Shown here: positions 17,170-25,680 of the stretch, piece by piece
How the letters are laid out: each line of letters opens with the position of its first letter
Position numbering within the stretch: position 1 is the stretch's first letter
Assembly (NCBI GenBank): GCA_964510315.1
Contig: CAZEAP010000034.1
Location: 1-36,041, forward strand
Direction of reading: 5' to 3'
Length of the DNA stretch: 36,041 bases
DNA from: CAZEAP01 sp964510315
GTDB taxonomy: Bacteria; Planctomycetota; Brocadiia; SM23-32
Program-made: the position numbers and the translations under genes
Notes under the pieces: model-generated
What the model was told of the DNA's origin: nothing
What the model saw: the letters and a program-made list of their open reading frames with translations, nothing else
Databases searched by the model: none

Positions 17170-17215
17170 GGAAGGGCCGGCACGGATACGGCTGCGAGAG
17201 GAGCGCAAACAACTC

Positions 17216-17815
17216 GTGACAAAGCAGGGAAAACCGCTGATCATCGGATGCGCGGCCGTCCTCGTGTTCGGTCTCATGATCACAGGCATCGTGGTGCACC
17301 TGGCCATCCGCACCTTCCGCTCCGGCGATACCGTCACCGGGCTTCGCGACATACCCATCGAGCGCGCGCCGGAGGACACCGGCAAGAGGATGGATTACGG
17401 CTGGCGGGTGAGGAGCCTGGATGGGGAGCCCTATCCGCTGGAGCGGGCGAAGGGGAAGCCCGTCTTCCTCAACTTCTGGGCGACCTGGTGCCCGCCCTGC
17501 CGGGCGGAGATGCCCGCCCTGGAGGGCCTCCACGAGAAGGTCGGGAACGAGGGTGTCGTGTTCCTGATCATTTCACAGGAACCGGCTTCCGCGGTGCAGG
17601 ATTTCGCCGGGAAGAGGAACCTCGCCCTGCCCCTCTACACGATGGAGGGCGGATTGCCCTCGGCACTGCGCTACCGCGCCATCCCCACCACGTTCATCGT
17701 GGCGCCGGACGGGCGGATCGTGTTCGAGCACAGGGGAGCGGGCGCCTGGGACGCCGAACCGGTGGCCGACTACCTGCGGAGTCTGGCCGAAGCGGAGCCC
17801 GCCGAGGGGTTGTGA
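17216..17815 (+). CDS. Membrane-anchored TlpA/ResA-like thioredoxin-fold oxidoreductase
   Basis: 199 residues from GTG 17216. One N-terminal membrane segment (about 8-31, IIGCAAVLVFGLMITGIVVHLAI broken over the core) should place the domain on the outer face of the cytoplasmic membrane. The thioredoxin fold runs from about 60: FLNFWATWCPPC gives the active site W91-C92-P-P-C95, and AIPTTFIVAPDGRIV gives the cis-proline (P157). TlpA/ResA proteins reduce disulfides, often in cytochrome c or oxidase maturation. No cytochrome gene is next to it, so its partner is unknown. The stop lies about 100 bases from a convergent gene; that gap has no clear terminator. Confidence 0.88.
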   Translation: MTKQGKPLIIGCAAVLVFGLMITGIVVHLAIRTFRSGDTVTGLRDIPIERAPEDTGKRMDYGWRVRSLDGEPYPLERAKGKPVFLNFWATWCPPCRAEMPALEGLHEKVGNEGVVFLIISQEPASAVQDFAGKRNLALPLYTMEGGLPSALRYRAIPTTFIVAPDGRIVFEHRGAGAWDAEPVADYLRSLAEAEPAEGL

Positions 17816-17913
17816 GTCGCCTACGTGAAGAGCGTCGTTCGTCGGCCGCGTTGTCGCGCCGAATGTCGCCGCCCACAGGCGCGCGGGTTGAAGGGCGCAG
17901 GCGGACAGTGCGG

Positions 17914-18507
17914 TCATTCCTCGGCCGCCAGCGCCAACATGGTGCGGGCGACCATGTGGGACTGGCTGTAGGCACAGAACCTCTCCCGCTGGCCGCGATA
18001 TCCCTGTGAGGACAGCAGATCGCCGCGCTCCATCAGCAGGAGGGGATAGACCGGCAGGAGCTTTCGGTCGAAGCAGGCGCGGACCGAGGCGTGTGCTTTC
18101 CGGCGCAGCCGCTCGAGCAGGACATCCATCGCCGGCTGCAGGCGGTATCCGGTCACCTCTCCTTCTTTGTTGAAGGAGGGCCCCATGCGCAGATGTGCTT
18201 CCAGCGCGGAGACCTCCCCTACCAGTGAGGCTTTGGTCAGTATTTCCAGCACCTTCCTGCGGTCGGCCATGCCCGCCGTATCGCCCCAAAGCACGCGCAT
18301 CATAGCCTCAACCCCCAGGGAGGGGGCAAGGCTCTCCGTCTCCCCGCCGGCCTCTGCCTGATCGACCAGGGATGGAAGACCGACGTGGTGCACCAGTTGT
18401 GCAGGCAGTCCGAGCACGCAGCGGTGCTGATGCCGGCTCAGGTCGGTCGTGCTGCCGTAGTAGCAGGCGCCGTCAGCGCAACGCAGGATGTAGGCGAACG
18501 CGCTCAT
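17914..18507 (-). CDS. Protein with a GIY-YIG-like N-terminus and an unassigned C-terminal region
   Basis: 197 residues from ATG 18507 (TTG 18525 is an alternative start). Residues 5-24 (AYILRCADGACYYGSTTDLS) closely resemble the beginning of the small GIY-YIG endonuclease proteins of the UPF0213/YhbQ type: the Y-I-L and Y-x-G-S-T elements are present. The downstream part lacks the arginine and glutamate helix pattern I would expect. From about residue 30 the sequence changes to an unrelated, mostly helical region (KVLEILTKASLVGEVSALEAHL, MDVLLERLRRKAHASV) that I do not recognise. It could be a fusion, or a degraded nuclease reading into other sequence. It is convergent with the thioredoxin gene and divergent from the membrane-protein gene. 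Confidence 0.55.
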   Translation of the reverse strand: MSAFAYILRCADGACYYGSTTDLSRHQHRCVLGLPAQLVHHVGLPSLVDQAEAGGETESLAPSLGVEAMMRVLWGDTAGMADRRKVLEILTKASLVGEVSALEAHLRMGPSFNKEGEVTGYRLQPAMDVLLERLRRKAHASVRACFDRKLLPVYPLLLMERGDLLSSQGYRGQRERFCAYSQSHMVARTMLALAAEE

Positions 18508-18607
18508 CACCCCATTGATAGGCAAGACCGAGGTGGCGTGTGAAGCGCCGGAAGCCCCTGCCCGTTTTTACACCGAACTATTGACAGCACCGCAACTCCC
18601 TTTCGGG

Positions 18608-18636
18608 TGGAGGACCGCGGCCGCCCCACCTATAAT
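18608..18636 (+). promoter_or_regulatory. Promoter with consensus -10 for the O-antigen ligase-like gene
   Basis: TATAAT at 18631-18636 is a perfect -10 element; the -35 at 17-base spacing (18608-18613, TGGAGG) is poor. A TTGACA at 18581-18586 is too far away (44 bases) to pair with it. Initiation near 18643 would give a short leader to ATG 18662 and argues against the in-frame starts upstream of 18636. Confidence 0.45.
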
Positions 18637-18661
18637 GCAGCCGCCTCGATACGGGAGAGAC

Positions 18662-21481
18662 ATGGACGGCACGCCTTCAAAGACGACGTATTGCCTCCGC
18701 ATCGGAGCCCTTTGCGCCCTCGGGTTTGCCCTGTTGTATCGCCCGGTGGCCTCCGGCGTTCTGCCCGGCCTGGGCGGGATGGTGCTCTTCGGCCTGTTGC
18801 TCCTGACGGCGGGGCTGCTGTGGCTTTGCGCGGCGGCGGCCGCGCCGGGCTCCCGCCTGCACTTTGGACTGGCCGAGATGCTCTTTGGGGCTTTCCTGCT
18901 GGTGGCTCTGGTCAGTTCCCTGCGGGCGGAGAACTGGTTCGGCGGGCTTCGCCGCACCTGGCTGCTGTGCACTTACGGCCTGACGGCCCTGCTGGTGGTT
19001 CAGATTGGGAAGCGGCGCGCGCCCCGGCGCTTCCTCCTCAGTTGCCTGCTGGCAACGGGGGTCGCACTGGCCGTCTACGGCCTGTGGCATTACCTCTTCT
19101 ACGCTCCCCTGCTTCGGGATTGGGTTCGACAGGAGCCGGACCTGTTCCGCGCGGTCCTTGGCGCAAGGGCCTCGGGACTCGGGGAGCTGAGGGGCAGGCT
19201 GGCGGCGGCGCGGGCCTGGGGCAGCTTCATCACGCCCAACCAGTTGGCCGGTTTCCTGCTGATGATGCTTTTCCCCCTGGTCGGTTTGATCGCCGCCCGG
19301 TGCGCTTCGGCCCACCGGTCGGGTCGCCGCATCGGGCGGCTGGCCGTTGCGGCGCCGGCACTGCTGCTTGTGGCCGCGGCGCTGCTGCTGACGCGCTCGA
19401 AGGGCGGATGGCTGGCCCTGGTGCCAGGGGCGGCCGTGTTCGCCGCCGTCGCGTCGTGGGACGGCGTCCGGAAGCGGATGATGGAGCTGTGTCTCGTGGG
19501 CGTGATGGCGGCGGTCCTGCTGGTGGGGTTGGGGGAGTCGGGACTGCTGCCGGCCGCCCCGGAGATGCGCTCATCCCTGGAAGCCCGGATGGGATACTGG
19601 CGGACCAGCGTGCGCATCGGGCTGGAGCGCCCCGTCCTCGGGGTGGGTCCCGGCTCGTGGCCGGACTGGTATGCCGGTTTGAAGCGGCCCGAGTTCCAGG
19701 AAACCCGGGCGCCGCACAACATGTACCTCCAGGTATGGGCGGAGATGGGCGCGGCGGGGCTCGTGGTTCTCCTCGGTCTCTGGGTGGCCTATTTCGGGCG
19801 GGCGCTGCGGTGCAAGAAAGCCGACGACGGGGGAGCGGATGAACCCGCCGATGGCCCGCTGTTCTCGGACCGGCCGCTGCTGGTCGCGGGGCTCTGTCTG
19901 GCGGCCGCGGGCTTTGTCGTCGATTACTTCGCCGTCGGCACCTTCAGACCGCCCGCCTGGGGCGCGCCGGATTGGATGGGAGCGGGGGGCCCGGCCCCTT
20001 ACCTGGTGATCTACGCGGCCTGGGCCGGGACATTTGCGCTGACCTTCCTGGGATTGAGCAGGCCGGGGCGGAGGCGTTCCGGCTCTCGGCGGTGGGTAGT
20101 CGCCGGCCTTGCCGGAGGGATCGCGGCATTTCTGGTCCACAGCGCAGGGGAGGTCACTCTCACGGTACCGGCGCTCGGGGGCACCCTGGCCGTCCTGGCG
20201 GGGCTGCTGGTTCTGGAGACCCGCGTGCCACGCGGGTTCCGGCTGCCGGCCTCCCCGGTGACCGCAGGCGCCGCGGTGGTCGTGTGCGCGTCGGTGGTGG
20301 CGGCCTGGGGCTTCATCGTCACGCCGCGGGCTTTGCGCTACAGTGTAAGCGAGCAGACCGCAGACCAACTGCGCACCGCGGTGCTGCTGGGCAGGCGGAC
20401 GGGCGATGCGGCCTCCGCCGACGTCAGGAGCCGGTTGGGCAACTCCTATCAGTTGATGTGCGCCTCGGTGCCGTGGGAGGACGCTGCGTGGCACGAACTG
20501 GCCGCCTGGCTGCTGGAGTCGGGGGGGTCCGCAACGGGTCGGCGCTCGCTGCTGATGGCCGAAGCGGCGGGCCGGCGCGCGGCGGAGTTGAACGAGCGGC
20601 ACGGCGCACACTGGGCTTTGCTGGGCCGGATACTGGCGCGCCAGGACCGGACGGTGGCCTCCGCGGCCGCCTGGCATCGTGCGGCCCGGCTCCACCCCGC
20701 CCTGCCGGAACGGTGGTACAGGTTCGCCCTTGCCGCCGAGGCGGCCGAACTGCAAGCCGAGAGGACCTGCTCGGCCTTCCTTCGGGCCGCCCGGCTGATT
20801 CCCCGACAGGCCGACCGGCGCAACAAGCTGGTGGCCCCTCCGCTGGAACTGATCCGCCTGTGGTGCGACGCCACGGACCGGGGCCTCCACACCGAGTTGC
20901 TGGGTATGTGGCGGAGCCGGTGGAACCGCGCCCATCCAGGGGGGCGGTGGTCACGGCTCGGACTGGCGGCCCGGCTTCGGTTCGCGCTGAAAGGGCGCGA
21001 ACTGCCCGGGCGGGTGGCCGACGTGTTCCCTCTGTTGTGGAGCAGGGCAGAGCCCGGTGTTCGCCTTGACCTCCTGTTGCGGGCGGGTGTGGAGATGAGC
21101 GCCCGCGTCGGCGTGGAGGAAGTCGGCGACGGCGCCTCGCGGCGCCGAAAGGCGGCTCATCTGGCGCGGGGCCTGGCCGGCTCAGAGGAGCTGATCGGCC
21201 GATGGCAGGAATTGTCCCCGGTCCGCAGGGAGCGGGCGTTCTGGCGCGTCTGCGGGGGCAGGCTGTGGCGATACGCGCTTTTGCTGAAAGCTCGCGAGTG
21301 CCTGGCGGAATCCGTGCGGGAGGGAGAGGCGAGCAAACAGGCGCGGCTGAAGGGGAGCCGCATCGGGGACGCAAAGGAATGGAGCCAGCGGAGGGGCTCG
21401 AACCCTCAACCTCGGCTTTACGAAAGCCGTGCTCTGCCGTTGAGCTACGCTGGCTCCGCCTCGGGAAGAACCCCATTATAG
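18662..21481 (+). CDS. O-antigen ligase-like polytopic membrane protein with C-terminal TPR-like region
   Basis: 939 residues from ATG 18662 (GGGAGAG just upstream). The N-terminal two-thirds has many hydrophobic helices. The Wzy_C/O-antigen ligase signature is LLTRSKGGWLALVPG, then GLERPVLGVGPGSWPDWY and PHNMYLQVWAEMGAAGLVVL. Such proteins transfer or polymerise lipid-linked glycans at the outer face of the inner membrane. After the last membrane segment (around VVVCASVVAAWGFIV) a soluble TPR-like part follows (AAELNERHGAHWALLGRILA and so on). Oddity: the last roughly 34 codons run antisense through tRNA-Thr (21380-21454) and end at TAG 21479. A one-base shift near the end would instead stop at TGA 21348, so the true C-terminus is doubtful. 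Confidence 0.78.
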   Translation: MDGTPSKTTYCLRIGALCALGFALLYRPVASGVLPGLGGMVLFGLLLLTAGLLWLCAAAAAPGSRLHFGLAEMLFGAFLLVALVSSLRAENWFGGLRRTWLLCTYGLTALLVVQIGKRRAPRRFLLSCLLATGVALAVYGLWHYLFYAPLLRDWVRQEPDLFRAVLGARASGLGELRGRLAAARAWGSFITPNQLAGFLLMMLFPLVGLIAARCASAHRSGRRIGRLAVAAPALLLVAAALLLTRSKGGWLALVPGAAVFAAVASWDGVRKRMMELCLVGVMAAVLLVGLGESGLLPAAPEMRSSLEARMGYWRTSVRIGLERPVLGVGPGSWPDWYAGLKRPEFQETRAPHNMYLQVWAEMGAAGLVVLLGLWVAYFGRALRCKKADDGGADEPADGPLFSDRPLLVAGLCLAAAGFVVDYFAVGTFRPPAWGAPDWMGAGGPAPYLVIYAAWAGTFALTFLGLSRPGRRRSGSRRWVVAGLAGGIAAFLVHSAGEVTLTVPALGGTLAVLAGLLVLETRVPRGFRLPASPVTAGAAVVVCASVVAAWGFIVTPRALRYSVSEQTADQLRTAVLLGRRTGDAASADVRSRLGNSYQLMCASVPWEDAAWHELAAWLLESGGSATGRRSLLMAEAAGRRAAELNERHGAHWALLGRILARQDRTVASAAAWHRAARLHPALPERWYRFALAAEAAELQAERTCSAFLRAARLIPRQADRRNKLVAPPLELIRLWCDATDRGLHTELLGMWRSRWNRAHPGGRWSRLGLAARLRFALKGRELPGRVADVFPLLWSRAEPGVRLDLLLRAGVEMSARVGVEEVGDGASRRRKAAHLARGLAGSEELIGRWQELSPVRRERAFWRVCGGRLWRYALLLKARECLAESVREGEASKQARLKGSRIGDAKEWSQRRGSNPQPRLYESRALPLSYAGSASGRTPL
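21380..21454 (-). tRNA. tRNA-Thr (anticodon CGT)
   Basis: Cloverleaf read on the - strand: acceptor GCCAGCG/CGCTGGC (21454-21448 with 21390-21384), TA at positions 8-9, D stem GCTC/GAGC, anticodon stem CGGCT/AGCCG with loop TTCGTAA (anticodon CGT, reading ACG), five-base variable loop AGGTT, T arm GAGGG-TTCGAGC-CCCTC. Discriminator is T. CCA is encoded (21382-21380). The three bases 5' of the mature end (GGA) can pair with the TCC at the 3' end, extending the helix to 10 bp. The gene lies 88 bases downstream of queE on the same strand and is fully overlapped by the antisense end of the O-antigen ligase-like frame. Confidence 0.93.
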
Positions 21482-21542
21482 CCCGAAGCGGCGCCCGGAG
21501 AAACTGGAAAGGGCCTCGGCGGTGCGCACCCGGGGGGGGGAG

Positions 21543-22199
21543 TCAGACGCCGCGTTCTCTCTCGGGCCAAAGGAACTTGTGGAGCTGAAGTTGGAGCCTG
21601 ACCTCCAGCCCGGCGCGGAGAATCCACTGGGCCAGTCGGCGACCTTCGAGGCGGCCCCACACCGGAGCAAAAAGCACCTCAGGCCCTTCCCCGAGAGCAT
21701 GCCGGTCGATGAACTCTACGGCCCACTCGAAGTCCTCCCGGTCGCTGATGACGAACTTGACCTCGTCCTGTGGCCGGAGCAGCTCGAGGTTGCGCGGCAG
21801 CGTCTTGCCGCTTTCGCCGCTGCCGGGGCACTTCACGTCCATGATCCGCACCGCCCCGCGGGGCAGCGGGGAGATGTCCTGCGTCCCGTTGGTCTCCACG
21901 AGGACCGTGTGCCCATCCTGCAGCAGGCGCTTGCTGAGCGCGACCACCGCGTCGGTCTGGAGGAGCGGCTCGCCGCCGGTGATGCAGACCAGCCGGGTTC
22001 CGAAGGCGCCCAGCTCCCTCGCGACCGACTCGGTTCCGCGGTCCCGTCCCTCCCCGGAGCGGGCGTACTCCGTGTCGCACCACGAGCACTCCAGGTTGCA
22101 GCCCGCCGTCCGCACGAAGCCGCAGGGCAGGCCGGCGTAGGAGGTCTCCCCCTGGATGCTTTTGAACACCTCGCAGACGATCAACTTCTCCGCCGCCAT
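21543..22199 (-). CDS. queE: 7-carboxy-7-deazaguanine synthase (radical SAM, queuosine pathway)
   Basis: Converts 6-carboxy-5,6,7,8-tetrahydropterin to 7-carboxy-7-deazaguanine, the core of preQ0/queuosine. 218 residues from ATG 22199 (GAGGG about eight bases upstream). The N-terminal VFKSIQGETSYAGLPCGFVRTAGCNLECSWCDT region, split here as SIQGE and the cluster motif C-N-L-E-C-S-W-C-D-T (CxxxCxxC), is diagnostic, with SAM-binding ITGGEPLLQ and VETNGTQ following. The C-terminus (APVWG...QLQLHKFLWP) matches the family. ATG 22214 overlaps the upstream stop as ATGA but lacks a ribosome-binding site. No queC/D/F genes are adjacent. The upstream neighbour is an AddB-like nuclease, a pairing without known functional logic. 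Confidence 0.93.
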   Translation of the reverse strand: MAAEKLIVCEVFKSIQGETSYAGLPCGFVRTAGCNLECSWCDTEYARSGEGRDRGTESVARELGAFGTRLVCITGGEPLLQTDAVVALSKRLLQDGHTVLVETNGTQDISPLPRGAVRIMDVKCPGSGESGKTLPRNLELLRPQDEVKFVISDREDFEWAVEFIDRHALGEGPEVLFAPVWGRLEGRRLAQWILRAGLEVRLQLQLHKFLWPERERGV

Positions 22200-22210
22200 G
22201 TGGCTGTCCC

Positions 22211-25200
22211 TCATTCGATGGCGCGCAGTTCCTCGAGGCGTGCCGCGTCGGGGTCGCCCTGTTTCATCTCGGCCAGTTTCTCGCGCGCCGCCCCGCAGAC
22301 GCGGCGAAAAGGGCAGTAGCGGGAGCATCGGGCCCTGCTCCGGCTGTCGGCCGCGGGAAGCGGGAAGAAATCGCCTCCGGCGATCCCCCGCCGGATGAGG
22401 CGGACGGCCGTTCGGAACTCCTCCATTCGGTCCCGCAGCTCCTTCAGGTTGAACTGAGGCACGTCGGCGGGGCCGGCGGTGTGAAGGTAGAGGGCTTCGG
22501 CCTTCCCGGCCTCCAGCTCCTCCGCTGCGCACAGCAGGTATACGGGCAACTGCAATTGCGTACCGCCGATGAAGCGGTTCTGGCGGCGGCGCGTCGTGCC
22601 CGTTTTGTAGTCCACGATCCGCAGGGCGCCGCCGGCCAGTCGGTCGATCCTGTCGATCCGCCCGCGGAATGTCAGCCCTTCCTCGAGGACCTCCGGGGAG
22701 CGGCGGAATGCGTACTCGAACCGCTCGGGGGACGCCTCCGCGTGTTCGGCCCGCTCATGCTCCAGCAGGCCGTGGAGTTCGGCGATGATCTGCTCCCGTT
22801 CGGTCTGCCAGACGGCGGGTCGGCGCTCCGCGTGGGCGCCGCCGAGCCGACCGAGCAGGTCCGCCGCCTCCCCCAGCAGGGCCGCGATGGCTTCGTCGGT
22901 GAGTTTTCCGAGCGGCTGTCCCTTCAAGCGGGCTTCGTAGAGCCGCTTCAGCAGCTTATGGACCAGCAGCCCCCGCTCCAGGTGGCCGAGCGCAAACTCC
23001 TCGGCCGGCTCCTCGATCTCCTCGACCTCCAGCACGTTCGACATGAAGTAGGCGAAGGGGCATCGGGCGTAGCGCTCCAGCCTGGTGGGGGAAACCGGTT
23101 CCTCGGGGGCGGCCCGCTGCTGGAGGAATTCCAGAAGTTCCGGCGCCCGCACTTTGCCGTCGAACCGGCCGAACCGCCTCCGTCCCCACCGCCCCTCTTC
23201 CATCTGCAGGGCGCGTTGGAACCACGGCGAGACGGCCGCCAGGTAACCGGTCGAGTAGCTTCCGCCGCTGGCGAACGCCGCCGCGTCGTACTCCCGCCCG
23301 TCGAGGGCCAGCCGGGGGTCCAGTTCGGAGCGGTCCCCCCGCTGGAGCGGCACCCGGCGGAACCATTCGGCGGGGCAACCCTCATCGAGCGCGCCGGCGT
23401 TGAGGGCGATCCCGCAGAGCGCCGAGCAGACTTCGCCCAGAAAGCGGGAAGGCATGCGCGGACGGCCCTTGTCTCGGTCCAGCCGGGGGTAAGTGAGCAC
23501 GAGCCGCCGCCGGGCCGAGCCGACGGCAATGCTCAGCAGGTAGCGCTCCTCGGCCGGACGGTTGCGGCGGAGGGGCAGCTCTCCGCAGCCCAGCTCCTCG
23601 GCCAGTCCTATCAGCGTGCGGCGGTCCAGGTCCGTCAGCAGCGGCTGCTCCGGGATGCGGCTGGGGAAGGACTTCTCCACCAGTCCGGGCGAGATCACCA
23701 CGTCGAAGGTTGCTCCCCGGCTTCGCATGATGCCCGAGGCCGTCACGGCGCACCCCTGGAATCGGCCCCGCCTGCGACTCTTACGGCCCAGCATCGTTCC
23801 CAGCGTCCAGCGCAGTTTCCCTGGCTCTGGGGGCGTTTCGGCCAGGTCCAGAGGCGCCAGGGCATCGACGGCCTCCAGCACCGCGCCCCGGGCCGGGTCC
23901 TCCTCGGGAGCGTAGCGCTCCAGCAGCGCGCGAAGCCTCCCCGAGGCGGCGCGCCAGGACCGATCCTGCTGGAAGTCCATCTGCCCGAAAAGCTCCCCCA
24001 CGAACCCGGCCGCTACCTGGCAGAGCTGCGCGTCGCGCCTCAGGGAGCGGGCCTCTGCTTCGTCCTCGGTATGCTCCGCTTCCTCCAGGAGGGCATGGCC
24101 GTGTTCGCGCAGCCGCTGCCACTGTTCGAGCCCCTTCACGACACCGGCCTGCCGTGAGAGCCGGTCGAGGGCGACCGCGGAGAGTTCCGCCGGCCAGTCC
24201 AGGCGTGCCAGCGCGCAGAAGCTGACCACGTCGGCGCGTTCGACGCTGCCCGTGGCGACCTCCAGCGCACCCAGAGCCACCCGCCCGGTCACCGTCTCGG
24301 ACAGCGGCAGGCCTTCCGCCGCGTACCACTCGGTGCCCACCCGCTCGAAGGCCTCTCCCAGCAGGCCCATGGTCGGCTCGGCGTTGCGCATCAGGATTCC
24401 GATCTGGATCGGGCCGCCGGTCGACTGGATCGCCCGCAGCGCCTCCCGCGCCACTTCGTCGGCCTCCGGCTCCTCGCCCGGGCAACTGAGCACGCGCACC
24501 GAGCCGTCGCCCTCGCAGCGCTGCATCACCTGCTCCGCCTCTTCCTCCGTGGGGGACGGGTAGTCGGCGAAAAGGCCGCCGACTATCCTGCCCAGCTTCG
24601 AAGAAGGCGGGGGCGTCGGTCCGGGCGGGACCTGCTCCGGCGCGCCCCCGTCCAGGAGTTCTTGGAGCCACTCTACGGAGGGGGCGGCGTACTTGAATCC
24701 CGGGAGGGGCTCCCCGTCTTCTTCGCTCCACAGCAAGTAGGCGGTGCAGGCGTCGGCCGCCTCCGTCACGCGTCGCACCAGGGCCCGCTGGGCCGGGGTA
24801 AAGTCGTAGAAGCCGTAGATAAACAGGGCCTCCGGCCGCTCGCGGGGCGTGCTGGTGGAGCGGGCGGCCTCCAGGATCAGATCGTCCGCCGCGAAGAGAC
24901 CTCGTTCCACCTTCCAGGAAGTCAGCTCCTTCCACAGCTCGGCCAACTCGGTCAGTCGCCGCGGCGCCGCCGGGTCGGCGAACTCGCCTCGTCGTGCGGC
25001 GGCGCGCAGGTTCTCCGGACGCCAGAGGGCGTTCTGCAGGACGCGTATTGCCCTGAGGACCGCGCGGGCCGCGTTGGGAAAAGGACGGAAATCGCTGAAA
25101 TAAGACCCCTCCGGCACGCCCTCCAGCAGACGTTGCAGGACCAGCTCCTGGGCGCCGCGAGGCACCGGCCGGCGGCCTTCGGCGGCCAGTTCGTGGGCGA

Positions 25201-25420
25201 TCATGCGGCGGGCGGCGTCCTTCAGGACCAGGAACTCCACGCCGGCCACCCCCGCGAATTTGTCGGCGCAGAAGCGGCGCAGATGCAGGGCCAGCAGGTT
25301 GGTCGGCACCAGCACCCAGGCGGCCCCGGCGCCGCAGTGGAGCAGTTCGCCCAGGTCCGCGGCAAACCTCTCCTCCAGCGCGGGGAAGGAAATCGCACTG
25401 ACGATGCCGTTAGGTGCCAT
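22211..25420 (-). CDS. AddB-like PD-(D/E)XK exonuclease/helicase-fold protein
   Basis: 1069 residues. The N-terminal part resembles the degenerate UvrD-like helicase of AddB (VLVPTNLLALHLRRF; no Walker A lysine motif seen), and a middle region contains VVISPGLVEKSFPSR, typical of AddB/RexB proteins. The C-terminal nuclease has GRIDRIDRL and RIVDYKTG (the D-x-K catalytic motif), then QLQLPVYLLCAAE. Cysteines flank the nuclease: RYARCPFAYFM before it and CSRYCPFRRVC after it, as in the AddB iron-sulfur cluster, but with C-x3-C-x5-C instead of the usual C-x2-C-x5-C. Presumed role: end resection in recombinational repair with an AddA partner, which is not adjacent. ATG 25420 is the likely start; queE follows immediately. 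Confidence 0.85.
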   Translation of the reverse strand: MAPNGIVSAISFPALEERFAADLGELLHCGAGAAWVLVPTNLLALHLRRFCADKFAGVAGVEFLVLKDAARRMIAHELAAEGRRPVPRGAQELVLQRLLEGVPEGSYFSDFRPFPNAARAVLRAIRVLQNALWRPENLRAAARRGEFADPAAPRRLTELAELWKELTSWKVERGLFAADDLILEAARSTSTPRERPEALFIYGFYDFTPAQRALVRRVTEAADACTAYLLWSEEDGEPLPGFKYAAPSVEWLQELLDGGAPEQVPPGPTPPPSSKLGRIVGGLFADYPSPTEEEAEQVMQRCEGDGSVRVLSCPGEEPEADEVAREALRAIQSTGGPIQIGILMRNAEPTMGLLGEAFERVGTEWYAAEGLPLSETVTGRVALGALEVATGSVERADVVSFCALARLDWPAELSAVALDRLSRQAGVVKGLEQWQRLREHGHALLEEAEHTEDEAEARSLRRDAQLCQVAAGFVGELFGQMDFQQDRSWRAASGRLRALLERYAPEEDPARGAVLEAVDALAPLDLAETPPEPGKLRWTLGTMLGRKSRRRGRFQGCAVTASGIMRSRGATFDVVISPGLVEKSFPSRIPEQPLLTDLDRRTLIGLAEELGCGELPLRRNRPAEERYLLSIAVGSARRRLVLTYPRLDRDKGRPRMPSRFLGEVCSALCGIALNAGALDEGCPAEWFRRVPLQRGDRSELDPRLALDGREYDAAAFASGGSYSTGYLAAVSPWFQRALQMEEGRWGRRRFGRFDGKVRAPELLEFLQQRAAPEEPVSPTRLERYARCPFAYFMSNVLEVEEIEEPAEEFALGHLERGLLVHKLLKRLYEARLKGQPLGKLTDEAIAALLGEAADLLGRLGGAHAERRPAVWQTEREQIIAELHGLLEHERAEHAEASPERFEYAFRRSPEVLEEGLTFRGRIDRIDRLAGGALRIVDYKTGTTRRRQNRFIGGTQLQLPVYLLCAAEELEAGKAEALYLHTAGPADVPQFNLKELRDRMEEFRTAVRLIRRGIAGGDFFPLPAADSRSRARCSRYCPFRRVCGAAREKLAEMKQGDPDAARLEELRAIE

Positions 25421-25512
25421 GACGGAACTCCGCGGTGTCGGGTCAGGCCTCGGCTGCCAGTATAATGCTCGGGCTGTCTCCCCGAAAGCTTCCGCCGGGG
25501 CTGCGTTGCGAT

Positions 25513-25540
25513 GGATAAGCCGGGCCGGATGAAATACAAT
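25513..25540 (+). promoter_or_regulatory. Possible promoter for msrAB
   Basis: TGGATA (25513-25518), 16 bases, TACAAT (25535-25540), in the 260-base divergent gap before msrAB. A perfect TATAAT also lies at 25461-25466 but lacks a recognisable -35. Either would leave a leader of more than 100 bases. Weak evidence. Confidence 0.25.
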
Positions 25541-25680
25541 GGGTGTAGGAGGGAGAAAGGGGGCCGTTTCGGCACTGTCTCGGGGGTTGAGGACGCTTCA
25601 CGGGGCTCTCCGTCGCGCAGGAACCGAGCCCACGGGGCGGCTGTTCAGGCCGCCGAAGGGGACCGTGGAGGAGAAATGTC

